From: Epiperipatus broadwayi
Lineage: Eukaryota; Onychophora; Udeonychophora; Euonychophora; Peripatidae
Assembly: GCA_028023455.1 (NCBI GenBank)
Contig: JAQFVV010006215.1
Coordinates: forward strand, 10,127,950 to 10,191,949
DNA: 64,000 nt
Direction: 5' to 3'
Position 1 is the stretch's first letter; each line of letters starts with the position of its first letter. The notes below the pieces were generated by a model. It did no database searches. It saw nothing but the letters and a program-made list of their open reading frames with translations, and was not told the DNA's origin. Shown in pieces: positions 1 through 10,345 of the stretch. A program made the translations under genes and the position numbers.

Positions 1-2544
1 TTAGTTATACAACTTAATAGCAGATACCAAATGCAGATAATTCAGGTTTATGCCCCAACAAGTTCTCATAGTGATGAAGTAGTAGAAGATTTTTATATGG
101 ATGTACAAAAGGCTTTTGATCAGAGTAAACAACATTTTAAAATTGTTATGGGAGACTTTAATGCTAGAATTGGTAGACAAATGAAAGATGAAATTGCTGT
201 AGGTAATTTTGGTTATGGTAATAGAAATGAGAGAGGACATAGACTTGTGGAGTTTGCAGAAAAAGAAAAACTTTATATTATGAATTCATTTTTTGAGAAA
301 AATGTTAAAAGGAAATGGACATGGAAGCATCCAAATGAAGGTACAGCAGAATTGGATTATATTTTGACTAACAGGAAATACATATTTCAAGATTGTAATG
401 TTCTTAATAAATTTAACACAGGAAGTGATCATCGATTAGTAAGGTGTAAGTTACGTGTTAATGTAAAACTAGAGAGACAAAAATTATTGAGAAAAACAAT
501 ATTTACAGTTGATATTCCTAATCTTCAGAAACATTCTAATGAATTTAAATTAGAACTTACAAATAGGTTTCAAGTGTTAGGAGATTTTGAACATGATTCA
601 GATTTGAATGAAATTAATATGAAAATAACTGATACACTTTTAAAAACTGCAACAAAGATAGCTGGTAGAAAAAAGCAGCAATTGACTAATAAAATTTCTA
701 CTGAGACTAGAGAATTTATGAAGAAAAGAAGGAATATGAAGATATACAAAAATGATGTATTAAAAAGAATTGAATATCTCGAATTTTGTAAAATGGTACG
801 GAAAAGAGTTGAAAATGATATAAGAAAGTATAACTGTGAAATAGCAAGGAAAGCTGTAGAAGAAAATAAAAGTCTCAAGAATGTTAAACAACATTTTGGT
901 ATTGGTAGGAAATTTATATCTGCAATAAGAAAAAAAGATGGAATTATTACTAAAAAGAGAGATGACATCATGAAATTGGTAGAAGATTTTTATCAAGAAT
1001 TATATAGTAATAAAGAACAAGTACCTCCTATATCTATTACATCTTCCGAATTGCCCAGAATTTTAAATGAAGAAGTGAGACATGCAATTAAATGTATGAA
1101 GAAAGGAAAGGCTCCAGGAAATGATGGAATTATAATTGATATATTAAAAGAAGGAGGTGAAGAAATAGAAACAATTTTAGCAAAGTTATATACCAAATGT
1201 CTAAATGATAAAGATGTACCGGAAGATTGGAAGAATGCAGTAATAATATTAATATTTAAAAAAGGTGATAAAGAAGATATTAGAAATTACAGACCTATCA
1301 GCCTTTTATCAGTTTTATATAAAATTTTTACCAAGATAATTACAACTCGTCTACAGAGAACTTTGGATTTCCACCAACCAAGAGAACAAGCTGGATTTAA
1401 AAGTGGTTTTAGTACAATAGATCATATCCAGGTATTGAGAGAAGTCATAGAAAGGACAAATGAATATGAGTTGTCATTATGTTTTGGATTTGTAGATTAT
1501 GAAAAGGCATTCGATTCTATACACATTTCTTCAGTGATTAAAGCATTGGATCATCAAGGTATAGATCCAGGATATTGTCATATTTTAAAGAATATTTATA
1601 AAAATGCAACAGCAACAATTAGATTACATAATGATACTGGAAAAATCAACATTGAGAAAGGTGTAAGGCAAGGTGACTCCATATCTCCAAAACTTTTTAC
1701 AGCAGTGCTGCAAGAAGTATTTTGTGGATTAAAATGGGAAACTAAAGGAATGAAAGTAAATGGAGAGTATTTAAGTCATTTAGATTTTGCAGATGATGTA
1801 GTTGTTTTTGCAAATAATGCTTCAGAGCTGCAGGAAATGTTGCAGGAGTTATCAGATGAAAGTAGAAAAGTAGGACTAAAGATAAATGTTAAAAAGACTA
1901 AAGTAATGTTTAATCGATTTGCTCAAAATATGAAAATAAAGATTGATTATGAAGAATTAGAAGAAGTTAACAGTTACAAATACCTTGGTCAGATTATTAA
2001 TACAGATGGAAACATAATGGAGGAAATTAATCATAGAATTAAACTTGGTTGGAGTGCTTTTGGTAGAAATAACTTGATACTAAAAGGAAATATGCCTATG
2101 TGTTTGAAAAGAATGGTTTTTAACAAATGTGTTTTACCAGTTCTTACTTATGGATCTGAGACTTGGACACTTAATAAAAGAGCAATACAGAGACTTCAGA
2201 CCACTCAAAGGAGTATGGAGAGATGTATGTTGGGAGTAACAAGAAGAGATCGAAAACGCAATGTATGGGTAAGACAACAAACAGGTGTTACTGACCTTAT
2301 TGAAAAAATTAAAAGATTGAAATGGAGTTGGGCTGGACATATTGCTAGAAGAAATGATAATAGATGGACAATTGAAATTTTAAACTGGATTCCAAGTAAA
2401 AGACCCAGAAAGAGACCACATGTGAGATGGATGGATGAAATAAGAAAATGTGCAGGGGTGTTGTGGAAAAGAGAAGCTAAAGATCGGAGAAGATGGATTA
2501 AACTTGGAGAGACCTTCATCCTGCAGTGGATTGATAATGGTTGA
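1..2544 (+). CDS. RTE-type LINE ORF2: endonuclease and reverse transcriptase (5' end beyond window)
   Basis: This is the open 3' part of a non-LTR retrotransposon polyprotein that nicks target DNA and reverse-transcribes its own RNA. The frame is open from base 1; the Met at 31 is internal, since the preceding codons already read as endonuclease sequence. Counting from that Met, the APE-type endonuclease shows MGDFNARIG (about 40-48), ELDYIL and the catalytic GSDHRL. The reverse transcriptase shows RNYRPISLLSVLYKI (about 420), FVDYEKAFDS (about 486), GVRQGDSISP (about 543), the active-site FADD (about 586) and GLKINVKKTKVM. The C-terminal tail (TYGSETW, GHIARR, RPRKRPHVRW, final QWIDNG) matches RTE/Cfdp2-like proteins as I know them. 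There is no stop or frameshift over 2.5 kb, so this is a young copy that may still be functional. The host is presumably a full-length element whose start lies left of the window. Clade assignment is from motifs and the 3' tail, not from a search. Confidence 0.92.
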   Translation, partial: LVIQLNSRYQMQIIQVYAPTSSHSDEVVEDFYMDVQKAFDQSKQHFKIVMGDFNARIGRQMKDEIAVGNFGYGNRNERGHRLVEFAEKEKLYIMNSFFEKNVKRKWTWKHPNEGTAELDYILTNRKYIFQDCNVLNKFNTGSDHRLVRCKLRVNVKLERQKLLRKTIFTVDIPNLQKHSNEFKLELTNRFQVLGDFEHDSDLNEINMKITDTLLKTATKIAGRKKQQLTNKISTETREFMKKRRNMKIYKNDVLKRIEYLEFCKMVRKRVENDIRKYNCEIARKAVEENKSLKNVKQHFGIGRKFISAIRKKDGIITKKRDDIMKLVEDFYQELYSNKEQVPPISITSSELPRILNEEVRHAIKCMKKGKAPGNDGIIIDILKEGGEEIETILAKLYTKCLNDKDVPEDWKNAVIILIFKKGDKEDIRNYRPISLLSVLYKIFTKIITTRLQRTLDFHQPREQAGFKSGFSTIDHIQVLREVIERTNEYELSLCFGFVDYEKAFDSIHISSVIKALDHQGIDPGYCHILKNIYKNATATIRLHNDTGKINIEKGVRQGDSISPKLFTAVLQEVFCGLKWETKGMKVNGEYLSHLDFADDVVVFANNASELQEMLQELSDESRKVGLKINVKKTKVMFNRFAQNMKIKIDYEELEEVNSYKYLGQIINTDGNIMEEINHRIKLGWSAFGRNNLILKGNMPMCLKRMVFNKCVLPVLTYGSETWTLNKRAIQRLQTTQRSMERCMLGVTRRDRKRNVWVRQQTGVTDLIEKIKRLKWSWAGHIARRNDNRWTIEILNWIPSKRPRKRPHVRWMDEIRKCAGVLWKREAKDRRRWIKLGETFILQWIDNG

Positions 2545-2572
2545 TGATGATGATGATGATATATATATAAAA
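2541..2572 (+). repeat. 3' terminal TGATGA repeat of the LINE, running into (TA)n
   Basis: The stop codon TGA is itself the first unit of a short run of TGATGA repeats followed by a TA run. RTE-clade LINEs characteristically have a very short 3' UTR ending in simple repeats instead of poly(A), so this marks the 3' end of the element. Confidence 0.8.
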
Positions 2573-4427
2573 TAAAAGCCACTGCCAGTAATTAACAAAC
2601 AAACATTTATTAACACATATATAAATAAATTTTGAGGATTACATTTAACATTTTTATATTTTTATATTAACTTTTAATTTTACATTTAAATAGATTACAA
2701 TGAGTTTAATATTTTATTTAGAGGGTCGAGTATGAATAGACTATATAGATTGTATTTGAAAAGAAAATGTTCTATCCCTTATTTAACCTTAGGCCAAAAG
2801 TTCACAGTCAAACTGGCATCAATCCATCTGGTACATTTATGTATTCAATGTAGCATGAAAATACAACAGCACATATATACTATACTGTCAGGAATGGACA
2901 TCTGAATAGTATAGTTAGAGAAGACATTGACTCTCGTCCAATACAGGGATGTTACATCTGTATGGCAAGAAGAACAATAAAATAAAAACTCCATAGAAAG
3001 GGACCACAGTCATTTTTGCTGACTTACAATCCCATCCATAGGCAAAGGGTGTGTGCGGCGTATACAATGATTCTGCACATAGCGAAACTCATACTACATC
3101 TACTAATTACACAAATATATCCAATCCATTGACCTAATTCAACTACAAAACAAATAACAAAACCTAAGATTACCCTCTTTTATATAACTTTACAAATCTA
3201 TACAACCATTCATGCCCGACTTAAATTTAACCTTTAGATACGTTCGCACAGATGAATTTTATACAGTTTGTTTTATAATGTTCAGTATAGATAAGCTGCA
3301 CAAATTCCATGGTTAAAAACATTTCAAAATAAACACAACTGATTAGAATACAAAATCATCGATAACGTCAATTGCATAGGGAATACAAGAAAACTCAATA
3401 GCATTCATCGTAAGATGCCGCAGTGACATCGATGACTTATATATTCCAATCGACTATGAAACAGGAACAGAATTAACTGCAAATGAATCTATGCAATATC
3501 TATACCCAACTTGAATTTCCTCATTTAAAATTTAAACAATAAATATTAATACAAATAAAATAATAAATCGAAATGATTTTTATCAAATGTAAGACATAAA
3601 ATTAAACATTATTAATTGATTTGAAACTTACAAAAATCAGATAAAAGTCCATTTTAACATTTAAGTTGGCTTGTTTATTAAATTTGTCAAACCCTGATGA
3701 AAGTTCTTAATTGTTCTTTTTTTATGATTTTAAAAATTGTTTAGTTCATATAGCTTACAGTAGAAGAGCTTTTGGTTCCTGGTGTTAATTTCCACAGAGT
3801 CTTTATTTGAAACCTGATCAATCTGAAGGCGTCCTTAGCTGGAACAATCCTGGTATCACAGTCTTTTCATTTTTAAAATAAATGAGAGAGAATGACAAGT
3901 GCATCTATCATTCTTCTCACAAAATCAATTTGGAATGTGACTGGAAGTCAATATTTTTTTTATAGTCCTCATACAGATTCCACAAACAAAAACTCACCGT
4001 TCCATTTTTTTTCATTATGGTCTGGGCCTTTATGTGCTTCCATTGGTCAAGCTAAAATCTCTTTATTCTCTTATCTATTTTTCATCTGAGTTTTTAATTA
4101 CACAGCTTTTGGATAATTAACAAACAATCATTTCCATTTACAGATTACAGGAATTTATTAATACCTGTTTTTATTTTTACTTATGTTATTTCTTTATTAA
4201 AATATTTTTATATTTAAATCTTGTATTTCTTTTTATAAAAAAAATACGTTCAAATACTTTTTTTTTCATTTATAAAAAAAATATTTTTAATGTTTTGCAT
4301 CTGTGCAAATTATACATTTAACAAACATTTTAATTTTAGCATTTAGTTTTTTTTTAATACATTTATTTTTATTTGCGAATTTAAAAGGTTTTATTTCAAA
4401 TTAATGTAACGGTTTATTTATATATCG

Positions 4428-4431
<4 letters not shown>
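2573..4431. other. No gene recognised; includes a repeat fragment at the LINE junction
   Basis: Bases about 2565-2620 share a block (GCCACTGCCAGTAATTAAC) with the inverse complement of 40391-40445, so a dispersed repeat lies directly after the LINE. The stretch 2700-3500 is somewhat less AT-rich than its surroundings, but no frame stays open and no splice-bounded exon could be supported. An old repeat or untranslated sequence is possible. Confidence 0.4.

Positions 4432-4478
<47 letters not shown>
4432..4478. repeat. (AT)n microsatellite
   Basis: An uninterrupted AT dinucleotide run of roughly 47 bases, followed immediately by TTGTACC. The same junction follows the TA runs at 29401 (TTGTACCC) and, with one change, 60731 (TTGTGCCC). 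Confidence 0.95.
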
Positions 4479-4481
<3 letters not shown>

Positions 4482-6246
4482 ACCAAAGTACCTTGATATT
4501 TAATTAATTTTATGAGTCCCATGTTTTAAAATATAAAAATTTAAATTTAAGAGAATAAAATGTAAAACTAAAGAGCAGGGGGGGGGAGGGGGAATTTGTA
4601 TTAAATAAAATAAACTGTAAACACTGTTTAAAATAATAAGATTTTTTGTTTAAAAAAAAAAAAAATGTCTTGTAATAAAAATGATTTAATATTCTTTAAA
4701 TGAATTTATAATAAAATAATAAAGAGATTTTGTGTTATCTTATAATAAAATAATTAAATATATGTGCGTGTGTGTATTTAATTTTTTAATAAAAAATAGA
4801 AGCAAAAGCTGATTTTATTTCATGAGATGAAGGACGCTGAAGCTAAATAAAGTTTTTCATTGTTTAAAACAGTATGAATAGCTCAATATTATTCTGGGTC
4901 TGACTTTCTCATTTTAATAAAATATTTGTTGAAGTAATATTTCCAAAAAATGTTGCATTGTTAAAACCAACATAATTGGAGTTGATCCAAGCCGCTCCCT
5001 ATGCATCTAAAATCTGCAATTAGTTTGGAAGTGATCATGTTTAAATAGAATAAATGGACAGTGGAGTACAGGTACACCAAACCAGCCATGAAGGTCATCT
5101 CATGTCACAGTATCTACAGAGGAATCATTTTACCGATCATTGATGAGTTAAGAAATAATTCCATTATGCTGTTTTTGTCATATTTAAAAATCCTAGGTAA
5201 TTATTTGACTTTGATATCTTTAACATTCCCGATTTCTTCTTAAATAAAAGATAGACTTTATTAAAAGAACTTTGAACTTTTTGAATTAAACTTAAAAAAA
5301 AAGAATAAACTTTAAACTTCAAAAGATAATATTTGCAATAATAAAATAAGTAAAAGCAGCTTCTATTAAATAATATTTTTGAAACAATGGCATGCACGTA
5401 TGTGTGATTTGATTTTTAAACTTAAAATAAAATAAAATATGATGTAATGTGTGTAATTTATTTGCTAAAGTAATATATTAAAATGCTTTATTTTAATCTT
5501 TTAAAAAGAAGTGTGTGTGTGTTTCATTATAAGATAAAATGATTAATTTATTTTAAATTAAAAAAAAAACACTTAAATTATTTTTCTTAAAATATTTATG
5601 TTTATTTTGATATGTGCAGGTAAGTTTAAATATTTATTTTCTTAATAAAAGTAGGAGGGAAAAATATAATTATTAATAATAGTATTTCAGAAAAGATTTG
5701 CTAAGTTAATTCTATATATGTTTTGCCATTCAGTATAATGTTGTTATTATTAATTTTAAAAGATTAAAGTATTGTTTTGAATGGGTCGGGGAAATTATTT
5801 TAGTTTTTTTAAAAAGTAGTAGTAGCTTAGAAGAGGTGTTTAAGATATACCTTTTGTTTGTCTATTAGTGGGTGGTTGGAAACTGATTGAGCTAGCAGGG
5901 ATTTTTCAGGTACCAAATTATGCTGATCAGATAGACATGCTAATTCTAATGTAATTAGCTGGTGCCTAAAATATTTTTCTTTCTTCTTTAAAAATAAAAA
6001 TAAATTGTTTATTTGACGGTGTATATTTGGTAGTCGAGTGTTGAATGTTATTGATAGTTTGCTATTGATGATAGTTGACACTTTACCTGAAAACCAACCA
6101 CTTTCTGGGAGAGAAGTTTAGGAGGACAAAATATAATAAAATATTAGTTAATATTTTTATTTGTCGATGGTTGTTGTTGTTTCCCGTAGGTTTTAAATAG
6201 TAAATTTTAAGTAGTAGTTGATTATTCTTGAGAGGCGGTTGATTCA
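4479..6246. other. AT-rich sequence without a recognisable gene
   Basis: Contains a G-rich run at 4578-4592 on the plus strand, short A and T homopolymers and TG microsatellite stubs. Small open frames here (for example minus 5827-6081) match no family I know and have no supporting context. Confidence 0.4.
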
Positions 6247-6270
6247 ATATATATATATATATATATATAC
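6247..6270. repeat. (AT)n microsatellite
   Basis: A perfect AT run of about 23 bases. Confidence 0.9.
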
Positions 6271-6350
6271 ACATTATGCCTACTGGTTTTTTCTATATGC
6301 AGTAATTACCTTTGCCTATAAACATTGTTAGAAGGTTACTTCTTTTTTAT

Positions 6351-9040
6351 TTCAGCTATATTACCAATTTAATGATATTATTATGAATTATTATTAACAG
6401 CCAACAAAAGGCTATAAAATACAGGCATTGTACATGCCTCAGATATCTCCTCCTTTATTTATCCAAAATGCAATGGGACCTGTCTGCTTACAATAGTATA
6501 TGGTCTCTTATATGTATAATAAAACTTGTGATGTTTACCTTCTTGTGGTTTAGTGGGATGTGAAGTATTTATCAACACTCTGTCTTCAATTATGTTTTTT
6601 TACATTCTGGTCTTTATAATTTTCCTTCATGATAAGTCACTTTTGAGCTTGCAATATATCTTTTATTTTATTTATCTCTGGTTTAGTAGCTATGGAATCA
6701 TCTTCATGATATCTATGATTATATGATACATTCTTTATGAGAATACTAAATAAATTTCTAAATCAGTTTTAGATTTATTTTCTGTTAGCTTACAACTTAT
6801 GTTTAGTTGAGCATCTTATTAAGTTCACATTCCATATTTAGAAGCATAATAAAAAAACTAATGTTTAACAACAGATAAATGTGTTCATTTATGACATAAT
6901 ATCCTTGGGAAGATCTTTTCCTTTGTCAATGCCTGCATCATTGTTCAAATTCCTCTATGTACATATAAATTCATTCACTCTTTACAAATTCACAGTGGGT
7001 TCAATTTTTATCCATAGTGTTTTTTGTGTTCCAGTGGTCTGCAATCTTTGAAGGTCCTTCTCTAACAGGTGCTTTTTTAAGCACTGTCACTCACATGCTT
7101 ACTGAAGATGAAGCAACCTTCATATGTATTGCATAACTTGTGGAACTTGGGACATTTTTGTTTAATAGACTGTGGTGTGGGATTTTCTATCATTATCCAA
7201 TATTTTTTCATATTTTGGTCATCAACTTCATCATATGATAAAGTTATGTGCCATGATACACATTTAAGATGATAAAATCTACTGTTTGCACTTTTGTCTT
7301 CATACCTAATCTTCCTATGGTAACAACCTTTTGTGACAAACATTATGAGTAGTAATGCTCTATTTTGATGATTGTCATGTAGTTCTCTAGTGTCAGGTTT
7401 GTGGCTTTGATAGTGCATATGAATGTGATGCAATGATTCCTAGTATACATCCAATCTATCTGACTTTGTACTTTTTTCCATGTATTCATCTATAATCTTC
7501 CAAAACATAGGATGTTTATGTGCAGGTTAAAAATATGGTTTTCAGAACTGTGAAGTATTTGGGATTATTCCTTCCAACTTTGCAATTATTGATTGTATTT
7601 TCCATCATGTGTACATTGTTTGAGTTGTGGTACATATAAATATTATGGGGATTCAATTTCTTTTGATATTCAAAAATATTATCAGAATGACCTTCTCAAG
7701 ACATCTGAAATTCATAATCCAACATAAATTTCATGTTACTCATATGTGACCTTATAAATTTGTATGAGTTCTCTACCTGACATTGTTGTTGCCCAGGATT
7801 TCTGTCAATATTGCCAATGTAGTTGTCTTATGAAGAATTTCTGCTTTACTTTTATCCATATTTCAAGTTTTGCAGATCAGGCTTCATTATTTTTACAGTG
7901 CTATGATGATTCTCTATGCTATCTCTCCACCATGTGATAACATGGTGAATGTAGCGGATTTCTTGTGTGATAGTTTTTGAACTACTGATGATTTATTGTG
8001 GATGTCATCATTACATTCACAGACCTTGTGCTCAGGGTATGTTTTTGGTTCTTGGCATTGGTTTCTAACACTAATTTGCATTATGTCATTTCTTAGGTTT
8101 ATCTCAGTTGAGTTTATTTGTGGAGTTTGTATTAGTGTTATTCTGATCCATGTTTGGTACTTTCTCTCCCAAACTAAGGTTAATAGGACACAGATAAACC
8201 TTTTTGAAAGATAATATTCTGTTATGATTCATGTGAATTGTTAATATTTATTGCACCATTCTTTTTACATGTTAAAGACCTGTTTCTAATGGTCAAATAT
8301 ATTGAACTTGGTATAAATAGAATAATTTAACTGAAAGTCCCAAGCTTGACTTAATAACATGAACTCTGTAGTCTTTTTAAAAATTGCTCACAACTTTCTG
8401 AATTTTATGAGATGTGCTTTGAACTATTAGGATTATACATAATGTGACATTTTCCACTTTCCAGTGTAACTTGATCATCTCTTTTCATTATTATTCATTT
8501 TAGGTTTGATTCCATATTAGCATTTATAGTTGTCACCATGCTGCTTATGTGTGTTTTTATATTAGCATTTATTCTAACCTCAATGTTGCTCTTGTTTTCC
8601 ATATTATTATTTACTTTTGACTCTATGTTACTTATGTTTGATTCTATATTAGCAAGTTTTCTCCACTTCATGTTGATCACATTTGCCTTATCATTTATAT
8701 TTGGCATCATGCTCATCATGTTCTAATTCATTAATATTGGCCATCATTTCTTGAAACATTTGCTACATGATGGTCATATTTTCAGTAGCCTTCACTACTA
8801 TAATTCCAGATGCATGAGTAATTTCATACCTGGGGGATTCTTCCCTTTTGCTACATGATGGTCATATTTTCAGTAGCCTTCACTACTATAATTCCAGATG
8901 CATGAGTAATTTCATACCTGGGGGATTCTTCCCTTTTAAAAGCTATTTGGCTTTCTCCCAGTGTCTGTGGAAATAGATTCTGCTCCATCATAGACACATT
9001 GGGGTTGGATCAGTGAAGACTCCTCCCCAATATTATTAAT
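6351..9040 (-). pseudogene. Decayed coding-like sequence, possibly an LTR-retrotransposon gag/pol remnant
   Basis: This stretch is less AT-rich than its flanks and keeps several minus-strand open pieces. These include 7077-7433 (118 aa, ending near PVREGPSKIADHW when the next frame is followed) and 8495-8719 (74 aa, an Asn/Ile/Glu-rich segment with short internal repeats that looks coiled-coil-like). Stops and frame changes break the reading everywhere. Taken with the possible LTR and primer-binding site to its right, a dead minus-strand LTR element is my best guess. No catalytic motif (D-x-G protease, YxDD or DDE) was found, so the assignment is weak and it could be another kind of dead transposon gene. 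Confidence 0.35.
8761..8936. repeat. Perfect tandem duplication, 88-bp unit
   Basis: Copy 1 spans 8761-8848 and copy 2 spans 8849-8936. I see no difference between them. The unit is not a multiple of three, so it would shift any reading frame through it. Identity inside otherwise decayed sequence points to a recent duplication or an assembly artefact. Confidence 0.93.
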
Positions 9041-9509
9041 AAATTCTCTCTACCATCACTAGGATCTCTTATTTCCTCCATACACTTTATAGTTTTATTT
9101 ACAGATATTGTTCCACTTCTGAATAATATGTATTTGTTTTTTTGCATGACTATTTAGAAAGTATGAATAACTTGTGTCATGGTATTATACCATAGGGTTC
9201 CTAGACACTTCATCCCATTATTTTCTTTTACTTTTATGTGTGTGAATTTTATCATTTATCATTTAAATTCGTGTTTTAGCCTACTTGACTCCTCTATTTT
9301 AAGCATGAATTATTATTTATTTATTTAAAAGTTGATCTCTACTTGCTCCATTCTTCTTATGCTGCATTAACCACTTTTAATAATATTTTCATTTAATGTG
9401 CATTTTAAAGTCAAAAAAAATTGCCATATTTATTTATTTTCATTGCTGCTGGTTATGTTCTGGTATTATTTATGGGAAAGTAATTCCAATGTGCATATAA
9501 GATTTAAAT

Positions 9510-9758
9510 TTCATAGGTGTGGGATAATATACTAAAAAACCTTTTTTTTCTTTGTTTAACTAGTTCAATGGCTGATTTTCCATTGCAAAGTGTGTGCATG
9601 GGTGGTGTATATTATTCATGTCCTATGACACTGTGCACCAGATTATCTGGGCATGCTGTCAAGCTCAGTTTTTTAAATCCAGTACAATGGCTGGACCTAC
9701 CTAGAAACTAAAGTATGGATAGGGGTATATTTTTTCCATGCCAAGATGTCAGGCACCA
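9510..9758 (-). other. Possible primer-binding-site leader with two related segments
   Basis: Two stretches, about 9560-9633 and 9685-9758, share the order ATGGCTG, a GTATATT motif and a terminal GCACCAGA. Read on the minus strand, the second gives TCTGGTGCCTGACATC directly after a CATTACA end. That is the arrangement of an LTR 3' end followed by a primer-binding site beginning TGG. This is inference from position and sequence only. Confidence 0.25.
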
Positions 9759-10140
9759 GATGTAATGAAACTAGGGATGAACAAAGAAAAAAGGGAGCCT
9801 ATCTTACTACCATTGGATGGAGGGTATGTAGGTAGGAAGCTGGTGATAACATGACAAAATTCTTAGTACAAGATCATATCAACCTTCAGCATGCTAGCTC
9901 AATATTCACTGAAAAAATTTAGATGCAATTTGGACTAGTTTGTCTTCATCACATTCCCCTTTTAGGCTTCATTAGATCCCAGTATTCAAAACCAGGGAAA
10001 ATTTGCAGTTAGCTCTCTTCAGGGATGAACTTACTTAATTTTCAAACTAATGTGCCTATATATAAGAAAAGACCAGTATATTTTGACAAATAAACTTTTA
10101 TACACATCTTTTTATATGAAGAATGGTCTGTGGGTCTGAA
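9759..10140 (-). repeat. Candidate LTR (minus orientation)
   Basis: On the minus strand this block ends CATTACA next to the TGG-starting leader, and carries a TATA-like GTGTATAAAAG at about 10090-10105. No second copy was found in the window, so no LTR pair supports it. The outer boundary is uncertain. It could simply be other repeat sequence. Confidence 0.25.
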
Positions 10141-10189
10141 TAATTAATATATGTGTATGTAATATAATTATTTAATGATATGTGGAGAT

Positions 10190-10345
10190 TATAGACTAAA
10201 GTATTTATTTAGTGGTGTAAATGCATGGTATTGATGATGAATTTATTTATTGGTATAAGTACATGATAATACTGATATTAGTGTGAATGCATAATTCTGA
10301 TGATGGCCAAGCATATTATTAGTGTTGTAAATGAATAATACTGAT
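10190..10345. repeat. Degenerate short tandem repeat
   Basis: Three to four poorly conserved units of about 45-55 bases share a GTGTAAATG-CAT-ATACTGATGATGG pattern. Confidence 0.45.

Noticed and set aside
570-971. Minus-strand 133-aa frame inside the LINE
   Set aside because: Antisense shadow of the open reverse transcriptase gene; hydrophobic composition follows from the complementary codons.
4578-4592. G-quadruplex
   Set aside because: Only two adjacent G-runs, not four separated G-tracts; a simple G-rich run is enough to explain it.
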